Positions 12,501-26,300 of a stretch of DNA of 64,000 nt are shown piece by piece (positions within the stretch are counted from its first letter, which is position 1; every line of letters starts with the position of its first letter). Below the pieces are notes generated by a model, which saw nothing but the letters and a program-made list of their open reading frames with translations, did no database searches and was not told the origin of the DNA. The stretch is from Echinococcus granulosus (Eukaryota; Platyhelminthes; Cestoda; Cyclophyllidea; Taeniidae). The DNA lies in the NCBI RefSeq assembly GCF_000524195.1, contig NW_020170389.1:1512533-1576532 (forward strand). The letters run 5' to 3'. Made by a program: the position numbers and the translations under genes.

Positions 12501-15500
12501 ACGCAACTAACTAACATTCTTCGTCACATTTGTGACACTTCATTTGTTGTATTGGTAGTGCTTTGGGACCAAATTAAAAACGAACGTCTGAAGCAGTCAC
12601 ACGGGCGTTTTCCCCAACACTGCAATGCTAGAAACGGATGTATGAACTTTTAACATTGTTGAATGATAAAAACGTAGGAGGTTTGAATTATTTATAGCTA
12701 ACAATTTTTCGCTTCTGAGCCATTCACGACCACGTACATAACTAGTACAGGTTGAATTTCATAAGACCATTTTCACACTTGAAGATGGAATGAATTACAT
12801 TACCGCAATTGCAGGTATATTTGTACAATGGTCACGCAAAAATGGTTCGTTTGTTGTGAGCTTTCGTTCAGGGCCTACTTTGGAAATTTGTAAATTTTTT
12901 GAGCTCATATGCTTCTAAAAAGACATCTAAAGCTTCCCGAAGTTGTAATGAGTTTGAATAGGAACGTTTAAATATGAGTTTAGCTAATAAGCTCTTTTAG
13001 TTCTTAGTTCGACGGGGATCATGCGTCAGTAGCAGTGCTTTTGTCTAAAATTCCTTAATTAATGGTTGTTTTGTTCCCATCGTGATCGACTTGAAAAGTT
13101 CCTTTCATTTTCTCATTTCATCAAGTTTGTTTCCCTCTATTTCAGAAGGTACCAATCTCTTATCTAGATACCATCAAAAAGATTTTGAAGGAGCTGGAGT
13201 TGTCAAATGTACGTTTAAACAGGCCTTTCAAACTAGTTTTTTGATTCTGTATTCATTTATCTTCCCCATCCTCTAGGAGTTCATTGCGGCATTGATTCCC
13301 GCTGGTAGCGCGTAAGTCAGTAATTTCTTCTGTGTTCCAAGTAGTTCTTTACAAGCATTCATTTGGTTTACTGTATCTTGCCATTCTATTCTATTTTCTT
13401 AATTATTCAGCTCCAAACATAGCATACTTACCGATCGAATTAAAGCTGGAGAGATAGAAGGTTAGTGATTAGCATCCCCATTTCTGATTTACTCTATCGT
13501 GCTCATTTTGATTTCGGATTTCATTTTTGTGTACTAAATTCTGAATGTTTTGCATAATAATGATATGTTCTCAGTACCGTTTCGTGCCATGTAAATTAAC
13601 CGGTTAGTTAGTGAGGAAAAACTCGAATCTGCTCAAAAACGCTGGATTTATCTTTTAATTTCCTTGCCTTAGAAGTGACAATAGAGTTAAAGCAGATGCA
13701 AAAGTCGATAGCCCAAGAGACTAGCCCTCTTGGGCTCCTTTCCCAATATAATACGGATCTCCTCGGCGAAGCTTTGGCCGTTTCGAGTGCTCCTCTTGGC
13801 ACAGATGCCGTTGAAGGCGCACTCTCAACACCTCGTTTTACGCCAAAACAGTTGGAAGACCTATTTTGGGCTCTTATTAAGGTTGCTGGTCTTAAAAGTC
13901 CTGCCGTTTCCGCCACGAAGGTCGGTGAACAGTATCTCAACGCGTATGTTACTTTGCCCTTATTTCCTCAAGATTTGAAACTTGGTTCTTATTCGCACTG
14001 CTTCTCTTCTAGCTCCGATATGGACGGTGTTGTGGTTTTCTTGAACAAGATGGCAGATCGTTATCCGCAACACCTCTCCATCATCCTCTCACGTTGGTTC
14101 ATTAATAAGGTCGTCCAGTTGGATGCTATTAGGGCTCGACAGGTCATGGAAGAAAGTGAGTCTCGACTGAATATTGATTGCTATTTCTTTAAGAGAACCT
14201 GCAGATTATTTGCTACTTTTCACTTAGTCCTACAAAAGAACAATGTGACTCTTTCAACAATGGCCCTCGGCGCCTATGCATATGAATTGGTTCAAACAAG
14301 TGCAAATGAAGAGAACGCGTCAACACTCGCTCTGGGCGCTAAGGTCAGCTTATTTACTTTCTCCACTCTTACAGTAAATGTTCCGCCTTAATACGAACAT
14401 GTTTTCTGCTTTTCAGTTGTTGTTAAAACGTCTGGAACCCTTTAATCATTTACGGAAGATGCGCATCGTCCACCTTGCGGTTGAGGAATTATGTAAGACT
14501 GATTAACTATAGAAATAACCCAGATTTGGTGAGAGGAACTATTCATACCCTCGCATTTTTAAGGCCAAAATCACCAAATCTTCGCTGCTTACGCGCTTCG
14601 TGACTGGGCCTGTCAGATAGGTCTGACAATACTGCCTCAAACTACCGAGATCCTTCTTGCATCCAAAGTCTTTGGTGACTCTGTTCCCCGTATTCCTGCC
14701 GACCTCCTTACTCCCGATCGTCTGATCCTGCGCGGAGGCATCTCCCTCAATCCCCTGATTCCTCGACTTCAGGAGGTTATTGCATCAGTCAATTCTGCGA
14801 CGGAAGACGCGGCTACAGCTTCTGTGATCGCGGCAATCGATACCGCTGCAGATGTAATTGCAGAGCATCCATTCATCACAGACCCTAGCGCGGTGGCGCA
14901 GTCTCTGCGTCCAAGTGTGTTTAAGAAGACTCAATTCGTCTTCTGGTCGGCGGTACATCAGGTCATTGAATCACCCGGTAGTCGACTCTCCATGCCCGAA
15001 AACTTGGCTCTTCTGGCTGGCAGACTGGTCGCAGCAGGACATGAAACTGCTGTCTTGGAGTGGATCTCCTGTCTCCTACGAAAGGATACGATTGCTGCTC
15101 TCTGTTGTGGTGGTCTTGCGTCTCCCAAGTGAGCTCTTATTTCTAATTTCTTTAGAAGGGCCATATTCTGTTTTGTTTTAAGCTTTTATTTCAAACGCAT
15201 GCACGAGTATTACTTAAATGGCTTATTTTGCCCCACTATTTTCAGTGTCCGTGAAAGAGCTTATTTTTGTTGAATTTGTTTCGTTTTCCCATTCTCTAAT
15301 GGGTCTGATACATTTCCTAAATTTGATGTCCGATTTTGTTTGATAATAGTTGGAATTTACGGTATCACATTGTGAATATTGTAATTTCACAAGTATGCAC
15401 AACGTTTGCGACCAGTGAGTTTAAGCTTTTTTGTTCCTGCTATTCATGTCAGCTTTGAGTGTAGGACAAACGGTAAATACAATGATGTCAATAGCGTTTA

Positions 15501-18500
15501 TCAGCAATGTTTGCTTTAATCGAAATGTGGCATTTTTTGGCTGTAGATCCAGCGCAAAGTTCGTTGAACTACTTCACCGTCGTCCTGACTTGCAATATGC
15601 CGTTGCGACGAGTCCAGCTCTGACGTCCATGACCTCGGAACAGAAAGACACAGGTAATGCCATATTCTGGTCAGATATTTTTCCTCCGTTATGAGATCGA
15701 CATTTTTAATCGTCCATCCTGTTCTCCAGTTGCGAAGACCTTTTGTGTTCTTGAACGGCCCTACCTTCCTACTCTCGCGCTCGCTCTTTCCAACCGAAAT
15801 TTTGAACAAGCACACGTATGCTTATTTTATGCACTTATAGGTGCTTGTACTAACAACAATTTCTTGAAAAGATTAATTCAAATTCCTTTTTACTGTGCAG
15901 TTCATTATTGGTAAACTTGGGGACGAAGCTGTCCCCATTTTCGCTAATTTCGTCAACACTCAGGTAAGTGATCGTTCTTCCATTGCTCACAAATGCTTAG
16001 TCAGGTAGACTTTACTAACTTTTTTTCGTCTCTTTTTTATACAGCTCAGCTACATTCCTTTGATTGTCGAAGTTATGAAGGCGAAGCCATTGGAGGCAAA
16101 GATTGCTTTGGTGAACGAAATTCTTGACGTAGCAAGTAAGTTATTACCTGGGCCTACCTTTCTTCGAACTCTAGGAGGCCATTGCTTATTGGATTTATTG
16201 GAAATATTTTTTGTAGAAACCTACAAAGCACCGATACGCCTGGTCTTCAGCCTTCTCGAGGTGGCTGCAAAACCAAATATGCAGGAGGAAGAGAGCCCGG
16301 ATTATGACTGCCTCAAAGACCGACTGTCCATCTCCAATCAGGTCTTCCTCCGCACCTTCTTGAAATTACACACTATCAATCGTGTCATAACGGTTCGTTT
16401 CTTTTTTAAGTGCAGTTTTTATCTTTCTATGAGAGACCATTTCTCTTGATTCAACCGTCTGGCGTCCTTTACGTATTTCAGGCGGGTTATGCAACTGGAA
16501 CGCAGTACTTCGAGTCGATTTTCCCGGGCACTGTCCATACTGCTTTACGCGACTCGGTAGTCAAGGCTACAAAACTGGGCAAAAGTCAAGTGCTCTACGA
16601 GACACTGCTTTCGTAAGATGCTTCGCCTTTCATTGACGCTCGTTGTTAGGATTCAGAAGTCCCACCCCTCGAAGTTACGAGCTGCGGCGGAATCTGTGAT
16701 ACTTTCCCAGTTCCTCACGTCTGGCTATCGAAGTGAGTTTGCATCGTAGCCTCCTTTGTTTGAATTCTGTGTGTAAGCTTTGATCTGATTCATTCCATGT
16801 TTGTTTTTTTTTTGTCATAGATGCCGTAGCAATTCTTTTCTCGGCTGCACATCAGCGAAATGCCGAGTTACTGGACGCTTGCGCCAGTGCGGCTCTACCA
16901 TTCCTCCGCAACGCTTTGGGTGTAGCATTCAAGGGCCTGGTAGAGATTTATCGGTAAAATTCATAACTGAGTGCTGATGTCGATGGATGTACGGATAAGT
17001 TGTTGAAGGGAATACTGGACTGTTTGATACGTAGGCGTATGAATGGATTGATAGATGATTAAACGACATGTGTGAGAAATTTGTGGGTTTGTGAGTATCC
17101 TGACATGCTTAAATAACGGATCCTGGTTTGAATAGATCATTAATAGGATTGATTTATGAATAATGCGGATATCTCTTCACTTTTTTAGGCAAAATGAGGT
17201 GGATCCAGTGATTCACGAAGCTATTAGCTTTCATCGTCTCGGTGAATTCACAGTACCTGTTGGTGTGTTCCCAAACTCGTTTTTTTCCCGAAGGATTCAA
17301 AGCTTCTTCGTTTATCTGAATTCCTTTTTTTCCTATTTAGCTCAATTTCGTGACACACCAAAAATTGAATCTCTCTCTTTAAAATTTGACAAACCTATCG
17401 ATGCTGATATTTCCGATCCTGTAAGTTTTTTTTAAAATATAAAAATGACACTTTCTTTATTAACTTGGTCAATCATTCGTTTGATTTATTTTCTTCCAGG
17501 TTCGTCTAGCGAAGGAATCGATTAACCACTTGGCTGACACTCTTGCAAGGCATGTTTGGGTGACAACTGTTTTTAACTGTTTGATATCATTGTTATAATG
17601 TAACCTTCATTTTTCTTCAATTTCAGCAATAAACTCTCAGCTGAAAATGCTCGTATCCTCGTTGACGTAGTTCGAAAGCTCTGGGGTCCTGGTCGTGAGT
17701 TTTAAATCTCCCATGCCTTCCTCCTTCAAAGCCAGTCCATTCCTGTTTTTGTATTGTTGCATCGGTTGATAAACAGTTAACTGCAGGATGAACGAATTGC
17801 TTCATATTTTATTCCGTTAGCTACTTTTTTGCTTTCTACGTAGGAATTGACCTTCTCCTTTGCCATCTTGTGGAAATGCAAGCCAAGGAATTGGTGGATC
17901 AGGTTATTGAGAGCCTGCCTCCTGAATTGCGTGAGAGGCGTCTACCTTTCAAAATCCTCTCCCGTCTTGTACAGTGAGTCTTATTTTCGACAAAAATCCA
18001 TTCTCCCCACTACGTAGCGGATGTGCATGTGCATGCGTGTCTGATTCTCGTGTGGCCTTGATAGTCCCGGTGGCCCATTTGGGACACTGGCTGATTTAAT
18101 GTGATTTGTTTTAGAATTAGCGCCGCCGGTGATGCTTTCAACAAAGAACAGTTCAGTGAAGCAGTGGGTGTGTTGACAACTTGTCCTCCTCAGAGTCTGA
18201 CACTTTGTATGAACGGTCCCCATGTCGCTGCACTGTTCGCCGCGTGGCCCGAATCTTGCGTCAATGAGGGCATGTTACCTCCTGCTCTGTGTTTATCAAT
18301 AAGATCTTTGTACAGGTTTACTGACCATTGGCTCTTTTGCTCTCTTACCAAAGCTCTCAAGATCATCGATAACACTTTGGGCCGCTCTCAACCGCTTCTA
18401 CGATTGCAGTTGGCTGCAGCCCTGATCCATCGCGGTCTGACGGATAAAGCCACCCCCATTATTGAGGTAATGGTTTCCTCGAATTCTTCTTTTTATAACG

Positions 18501-19032
18501 TTAAAGAAACAGGGCACACTAACTGGCCGTTCTCCGCTTCAGGCGACCGGTCCCCTTCCATTCAACTACTTGGCAGGAAGTTTTAGTCATCCACTCAGTA
18601 AATCAGCTTTCCACAATTCCTTCCAGTACCTTAAGAAACTGGACCTCGAGCATGTACCCGCTTTTGTTGACGCCAGTCTACGTAATGCTGGTTTGTTCAA
18701 CTACTCTATTATTCCTGCATTCTTGTTCAAAGGACAATTAATTTTCAACTCTTTCCTTCTCCAGTAATGTCTGCACGCTCCATCACATCGGCAGAAACCG
18801 TCGTAGATTTGGTGAAGGCGGCCTTAGAAGAAGCGCCTGCTGAGTTGAAGGAGTACTGTCAACCCTCAACCCTGCGACTCTTACGCGATGCCACAAAACA
18901 GTCGGTGGAGGTAACCTTGCTTATCTTTAACCGTCTTGTCTTTTTACTTGCACAAATTGAGTAATTTTACTTGAATTTTTGTAGATTCAGCAAGCACTTT
19001 TCAAGAAAACACCTACGGAAAGTGCAAAGTAG
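9571..19032 (+). CDS. LRPPRC: LRPPRC-like mitochondrial pentatricopeptide-repeat protein (about 34 exons)
   Basis: The animal family (LRPPRC, fly bsf) binds mitochondrial mRNAs with SLIRP and stabilises and polyadenylates them. The chosen ATG opens an Arg/Ser/hydrophobic leader without acidic residues for about 35 residues, a likely mitochondrial presequence. Exons at 9912-10033 and from 10070 encode helix pairs of the PPR type, with LGLKPDA and the unit GAVPNDYIFSKILHGYVK. The rest is alpha-helical repeats without known catalytic residues. Phase-consistent exons follow, for example 10879-10961, 12119-12376, 13671-13941, about 14567-15128, 16822-16954, 17845-17973, 18115-18467, 18542-18691 and 18985-19032 (stop TAG 19030-19032). 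The summed coding length is about 1,700 codons, against 1,394 in human. Introns of 36-37 nt follow exons 1 and 2. One intron uses a GC donor at 17550. The region 11772-11859 may be an in-frame intron. The ortholog call rests on PPR motifs, leader and architecture, not on an alignment; another PPR protein is possible. Confidence 0.7.
16955..17190 (+). repeat. Degenerate GATG/TGGA tetranucleotide tract in an LRPPRC-like intron
   Basis: Units such as GATGGATG, GAATGGATTGATAG and GATGATTAA recur in diverged form inside the intron between the exons ending at 16954 and starting at 17191. A similar, longer tract occupies a lipase intron at 26580-27290. Confidence 0.45.
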
Positions 19033-20362
19033 TGAACTTATTGTAGATTTTAAGTGCAGTGTTAATTTGAAAAACCGACTTATTCGAATGTAGTCTTCTC
19101 ATGCATTGTTGTTCTTTTCTGTTACTTAAATAGGTTAGCGAATTTGAATTGCTAGGATCGGGAATTATTGTGGTTATGGATGGGCTCTTTTCACCTGAAT
19201 GAAATGGTATAAGTGGTGCTAGGCGAAATTCAGTAGGCCTTTGAACATTTAAATAGTCATTTGGCAGCTTTTCCTACTGGCAACAATGGCGTTCCTTTTC
19301 TGGAGTAAACGGTGGGGTGGGTCGAGTGACTAGTTTCAGTCGGCTGCTGTGGTCGTTTGAGTTACCGAGTAGATGCAAGTGGATTGGTGTCTGGCCGGGT
19401 GCGGGATCCTGGTGCTGTTAGGTGCGGATTTTCGCCAAAGAGCTCCTATGTAGGACGAGGCTCGTATGGCTCCTCTTCCCCGTTCCTCGTACTCTTAACA
19501 ACCAGGTTAGCTTGATTTCGACATTTATTGGGGGAAATGAATGGGGAAAACTAGTACAGAGTTTAGGGGGGCGAGGATCCGTAACCACTCTCAGGCCTGC
19601 AGGACGTCGATTCTGCCACGAGGGTTGATCCGTTTCCCCGCCTCCTCTCTAAAAGGAACGCTAAAACAATATAAGTATTACACCTATGATGGCTGTATTC
19701 CAGTTCCGCTTCGGACACTCAGGGCGGGGAGATCCACAGTACTGTTTTTGGAGTCAGTGCTAAATATGGTACGAAAAAAGTTTGATGCACAGTAGCCGCA
19801 TGTAAGGGCTTGATATTCATTGTCATGTCTGCATGCACGTTGCAAGAGTAGGGATTTGTGTGTAGTGCCAAGATTTCAGCATATCATCAAGTTATTTTTT
19901 GCATGGCTTAAAGACAGCATCTATTATTCTGATGTTATCCCTTAGCTTCGCAAGCATTGTTTCACTTTTCTTAAAAATTGGTGCTGACAATAATTTGCAA
20001 AACAATGCATTTAATTATTTAGTAACCTTATATAGCGCAGGTGCAAAGCAAATACATTGCTTTTGTAGTTTGCAAAGCATCTGCATATAATGCATTGAAT
20101 ATAGTAATTTTTGTTAAAAGTCAAATCAGCCCTTTTGCAGTGTGACATCTTTTACTGATTTCTAGTTTTGGCATTGTTTTACCGCACTGAAATTACCCTT
20201 AGAAGACCTACCAACTCTTGTAAGTCTTTTGACCTAACAAAAGACGTGTGTTGGCTTTTACTTCGTGCATATGTTTTCTTCTCATCTCGTTAAAACTTTA
20301 ATTTTGAAGGAATATGTTTCTCTTCAGTTGAAGGCACTGAAAGGGGTGTACAGCAGTTCAAA
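19033..20362. other. Intergenic spacer between LRPPRC-like and lipase genes
   Basis: This 1.3-kb spacer holds the 3' untranslated region of the upstream gene and the promoter or leader region of the next. The part at 19300-19740 is more GC-rich than its surroundings and contains short open frames (19422-19795) without recognisable motifs. No AATAAA was seen close behind the upstream stop. Confidence 0.4.
20319..20328 (+). promoter_or_regulatory. Candidate leader acceptor (spliced-leader or 5'UTR splice site) of the lipase gene
   Basis: TTTCTCTTCAG lies about 35 nt upstream of the inferred ATG at 20363. A pyrimidine-rich acceptor this close to a start codon fits either a 5'UTR intron or spliced-leader trans-splicing, which is known in flatworms. 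The sequence alone cannot separate the two. Confidence 0.35.
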
Positions 20363-23300
20363 ATGCAGTGTACGTTTGTACTAGTTTTGAGGCGGAATAG
20401 GCTCATTTTAGAAGATGCTATTTGAAACAAGGATGGTTGTTCCGGTACCAGAAAACGAATCCGACCGTATGTCTTTTTCCTTTTTATTCTTCTTGTGTAG
20501 CTGCTTTGTCTAAAGAGTCTCTTGATAGGAGTGATTGCGAGAGACTGGTTCAATTGTGTTTGGAAGTTAAACAGGAAGTAAGTGCTTTATTCCACCATAA
20601 TACTCCGTATTTTAGTGTTATGTGTGTTATCAGGCTGCAGAACTTACTAAGAGTCCGAACTACTACCGTGTATCAAATATCGCTGAGCAACTACATCAGC
20701 ACTTATTAGAGGTGCATGAATTACTGAGTGAAACTGGGTTCATTGAACAACTGAAGTACATTTATTCTTTCGTTGGGAAATATGACTATCAAAATATTCG
20801 TGCGAATGGCTTTCGGACCTTTCTTTCCGTTGTGTCGAGTTGTCTGATCAAGATTCTCACTCACCTTCGTAACCTAGACCGCCGTACTTTGTCTGTATGG
20901 TAGGCCTTTTACTCAAATTCGTGCAAAAACGATAAATTTTTCATGCTGGTATGTCATTTTCATTATGTACAGGCCAAACGCTATTAAAGAGTCTCTAATC
21001 GCCTACTTGCGGTGTCTCGAAGAGCTTGCCTTCTGCATTCTCCTAATCTGCGAGTTTCCCAAATTTTCCGCTTCATCGAATACCCTATTTCCCCATCTGC
21101 ACTATGCCAACCTGTCAATCGCTCCATTTCGAACGCACGACAATCTTGGTCCTCCAATGCGCATCTCAAAGTGCATGAGAGACATTTCCTGTGCAAATTT
21201 TTCCGCCTCGTCAAGTATCTCGCTTGCTCACTACAATGATCTCATTGACTACTTTGATCTAATTCACCAAGATGTCTTTTACGGTCGAGCAATTGCATTC
21301 TACTTGGATATTCCCGCTCAAAATTTCTTTAAAATGCTTGGCAGTATTATGGCTGGATTTGCTGATAGCTACCAGGTGAATCTTTTGTCACAGAGTCATT
21401 TGGTTCTTGTCTGGTTATCGATTATTTGTGTGACAGTTAGCCCACCTCAATTATCTTCGTAGATGTTCAGCTCGCCCATAAATGTAGCCATTTAATTGTT
21501 GATTTGTCAATGTGTGGTATCCTTTACATTCCTAGTGTGCAATGGATGGAATATCGGGTTTTGTGAATGCCGTTTTCCACAGCGTTACATCGTTCCTCTC
21601 GCCCGAGGAACGTGGTTGTCGAATAGCCCATATTACTCGCTCGGCAGACGTTCAATTTTGCAAGCGTTTTTGGAATCTCGCCCAGAATCGTTTCCTCATC
21701 GACGTACCCAGGCTCCTTCTTCCTCAGATGGCCGTTTGTCACACATTCATCTTACCAAACGTAGCTGTGACCTTAGAAACTGAACCAAGTAGGCACTGAT
21801 CAGGGATAATTGTCCTATTTCGCACAAGTATGGTTGATAGTTATATATCTCTTTCTTTTAAGGTAATGGTGGGCCTTCCACGGTAACTATTAACCCGCCC
21901 AGTGGCGATAAGGGCATTTCAGTGCGTGTGATCAGCAAATTTTGGCGCAGAGGTATGGTCTGGCCTCTGGATCAGGGACAAGAGGGTGGAAAGACCAATA
22001 AGGGGTCTTTAAAGAAATTATCGTTGGGGTCGTTGTCTTCAGCATTTGCAGCAGCCTCCAACGCCCATCTGGAGACGGATCCCTCCCCCTATATTCTTGT
22101 TCACATCCACGGTGGTGGATTTATTGCCCTCTCCTCGGAGACACACGACGTGAGTGGGGAGTTGCTAGTACTTCATATCCTCACTGTTTAAGGTGTGCAG
22201 AGGCTTGGTTGGGTTTTTTCGGCCTTTTCAGAATGTATAGATGTCAATTTTCTTAGGTTAGTAAACGTTTAGTCACATTTAAGGTCATGTTTGGACTTGA
22301 TGCTCAACAAGTGTCAGTTTGTTTATCACCTTTAACAGGGCCAAGCAAGTTTTGAGAATTTAATAAAGCGGTTTTACACTTACTCATCGACACTTATGGC
22401 AATTTTCGTGTTTTCTTTTCAGAACTCCTATGAAAGGAATACAGATTCTGAACTTTTCTGCCTATTTATTAAGAAGTTTTTAAGGACTAAGTTACCATTA
22501 TATTGTTATGTAATATCTACCTTCATAGGGTGACTAACTCTGTGTACGTGTTTAAGCACGATGTGTATGTATCAATGTTAGGGATATCTGAGCATCAAAT
22601 TTCCATGATTACTGGGACAATTCTACCCCAAGTAAAATTACACCAAAGTGGGGTACTATATGTGCATATCTGAAATACTTCCTAATTACGAGTTCATCCC
22701 TACCAACCCCGGTCCATCCATTAAAAGCTCTAAAAGTAACCGACCATATGTTACGAATATCACCAGTTGCTATTCCCCTATAAAAGATCATTTTAGTAAG
22801 CTAAATATATTTATGTGAGAATGAAAGAGAGGTGCAATAGATAAGATTACGTGTCCAAACTAGTGATATTTGTGCCATCTTAAAGATTACTCAATCGAAG
22901 AGGGCGGAGGGATTTTGCAGTTCCCAAGTAGTGGGCAAATATTTTGAGGACATGACAATCAGTGACGGACGTAATTTCAAAGTTCGTTTTCCAGGCACCG
23001 TGTGCTTGAATGGTACCTTGAAAACACCCATGTCGTTCGGCCCAAAAATTTTGCTACAGTAGACATTTGCCTACTGTGATAGCTTGAGCAATTAGCATAG
23101 AGATGTGCTAAATAGTGCAGGCCTGAAGGCCTTCTAAGTAAAAGAAGATTACCTTTTGGTAAATATTCAATTTAAAACTTTCCCGGCTTTACTAGGGCAT
23201 TCTATCAAACATTTTGGATTTTCCAAATAGTTACAAGTACTTTTTGTTGGCATGAAAGCCCGTTTCCAATTGTCTAATGTTGTAGCAACAGTACCAAATG

Positions 23301-26300
23301 GCAAACTTTGCGGTATACATCCGCTTCAGAATCGAGTACCCTCCATGGCTCAGGGCCTCTAAAATGACACCTTCACTTTGCGCAAAATTTGAATGTGTTA
23401 TTTAGTTAGCAAATCACTTAGTCCTCTCTATTTCCGCACTTCTTCTGTTCTCTCGCATCACGCAGGCTTGTGATACTCACCCCACGGCGACACTTGATCT
23501 GTAGCAAAACACTGCGTGCAATTGCACCTTTCTTTGGGTTTTTCTAGGCCACCTTAACGCAACACTGATTTACCTGTGCATGATTACGAGTTCCTGATGT
23601 CAGTGGTGGTTTCACCTTTACTACTTCCAATTTTTCCTCAGTTGTTTCCACTATTTTTCAAAAGTTGATTTGAATTTCACTGGGATTTTGGCTTAACTTA
23701 CATCATTCGGTCAAGTATTTTGGCCTACGTTAGGTCATTCCTCCTAAGCCTATGATCACAGCCGTAAGGTAATAATATGGTTACCACTTCTTGACATGCT
23801 GGAGCAACTCGGTGTGTTATTGTATGCATTTACAATCCCTGTGACTTTTCTCAACTGCCGTTTCATCTATGCTTAGCCCTCGTGCTTTGTAGTTCTGACT
23901 GTGAGAAATTCAAGTCAACCAAAAACACGAAAAACCATATTTGTGGTGACTCCTGTGTAGGCGCGCGCACGGCTTCAGTCACTCAGCTTTCCTTTGTTGT
24001 GTAACTCAACTTCCTTTGAGCCAGATCGATCTCTTATTCAATAAAGAGGTAGTAAATTCATCTCCCTTCATAAAGTGATATTCTGTTATTTGAAAACCAT
24101 TGGCTATGCTCTTTTTTCATGGCTTAGCAGTGGCTTCGCTAACATCTAATGGTAATCCTTGTGTCATTTTTATTGTTTTCCGTGAACAAAGGCTTCTTTT
24201 CTGTGTAGAAATTTTATGCTATCATGGCTTTGTATATTGCTAGTCCCCTCCGAATGGAGGAGTCATCTACTCGTTGAGAACAGGATTGTAACCTAGGGTA
24301 AAAATGTTACTTAAAACAGACATTTTACAATAAAACTATTACTACATTTTAGAAGAATGCATTTGCCCAAAAATCGCCTGAAGAATGTCCGTTGCCAGTA
24401 TTGAAGGTGTTGACAACTATGCTACTTTGCATCCTCCATGTTAATTTTGAAACTTACCTATTTGGATGCAAAACAAGGACAGAATTTAAAGTTTGAATTT
24501 CCTACATTTCGTAACCATCTTATTTTCATTTCGCTTACATATTTGTGTTACCCTTGATCGCAGTGGTGTCCTTGTGGTAATGTAAACATTTTTTTCTCCT
24601 TTTCCGACATATTGCCTTTCTCCTGTTTATTTTACCTCATTTATTTTTCTAACTGATGCCTAAACGCACAGTCACCTTGACTGCTAGAGGTTTCCTTCAA
24701 AGTGATATTCATTGGCAAAGGGTACACTTCTACGAGGGAAGAGGTGAACTTTTTTTGCATTACTACAAATGATATGCATAATTGTAGCATCACTCCTTTG
24801 TCACGCGTTCCGCAAACATCCTGTTGTGGTTGAACACGCCGAGACCAACAATCACACGTGAATCTAGCGCTCCTGCTTTACTTACCTCAACGCGTGGATA
24901 CTAATGGCTTATTTCCACTGGTGTTCATACCACTCATCTTTCTGCCTCGTCCTCTCGCTTTTATTACCACCGTCCACTGGTTTTACGTCTTCTCCAGGTC
25001 CGTAGTTTTGGTTATTATCTTTCGTACCTTTTCGATGTGTATGTTAAACCGAAAACATAAGCTTGTTTTCTCTATTAACTGTAATACAATCTCTACCCTA
25101 TATCAAGGTTGTTTGACAACCTAATGTTAAATTTATCATCTACTGAAAAATGAGTGTACACGGTCTTCCTAATATTAGCGAGTTCTTCCCAGTAATGTGT
25201 TATTTTGAGTCATGTTGTCATTCTATGGATAGACGCAGAATTTACACTAATCGAATGAACCACCTGAATGGAACTGTTTTGTAAATCGGTAATGATACCT
25301 GAAAATTTGCCATGAAAGTATGGCGAAGTGATTGATGAATGCCACAAATAATTGGGGTCTGGCATGGAGTTTGTAATATTGTTTCTAGTTTTGTGTGACT
25401 GTTTATGAAAATTTGGGTTATTTATCTATTCCATTACCTGTGGTAGCGGGATTATGGTTCGCAATAATTAAGTCATCCTTTATTAAATAAATAAAGCACA
25501 CCCTTTTTATATGGATGAGCTGCCTTTGATCCTTTATGCTCTTAGAGGACTAATTCTTCCTGCATGGTAGTTGTTGTTATATCAGGTACTAGAGTAATTC
25601 CATCAGTTAGCGTAACTATGCACTTTCATAATGGTCTTGAAATATTCCACTAATATTTTAAAATCTACTAGTATTCAGGTTTACATCTCTGAAGACAGTG
25701 ATATTTGGACTGGATTAGCGACCTAATGCTTTGATGCTCCAATCCGTAGTTGCCGGTGAATTTTACTTAGAAGTTGGCCATAGTGATGGCTTGTAAAGGA
25801 TTGCAGCTGTGCTATTATTATGCAGTCTCCATATAATGTGAAGTCAGGTAACATTGCGGTGTTAAGGAATCAATGTGGTTTCTAGCATATCTGAGGCCAG
25901 TCTATCTTATCAACTTATCCAGATACGATTTGCATCATTGCTGACAAGCGCCAATAAATGGCATCGGACTGTCCAATAGTTCAATTGAGTCATTGGGAGT
26001 GGCTAATTCCTGTTCTTAACTCACTTAATAGTATTTGATCTGAGGGATTCTTTCACTCTTGCAGGTGTCTAATTTGTGTTCTTGTGATTGCTAGGTGCAA
26101 ATTTGCCTGAGGCGGAAAAGTGGACACTGGCTACTTTTTTAGTTCATCACAGCAATTGACCCACTTACGTATTTTACCTGTGTCCTGATTTGTAGGTTTA
26201 TGTTCGTCCCTGGGCAGAGAAGCTTGACTGTCCGATAATTTCATTGAACTACTCGCTGGCACCGGAGTCGCCATACCCGCGGGCGCTGGACGAGTGTTTC

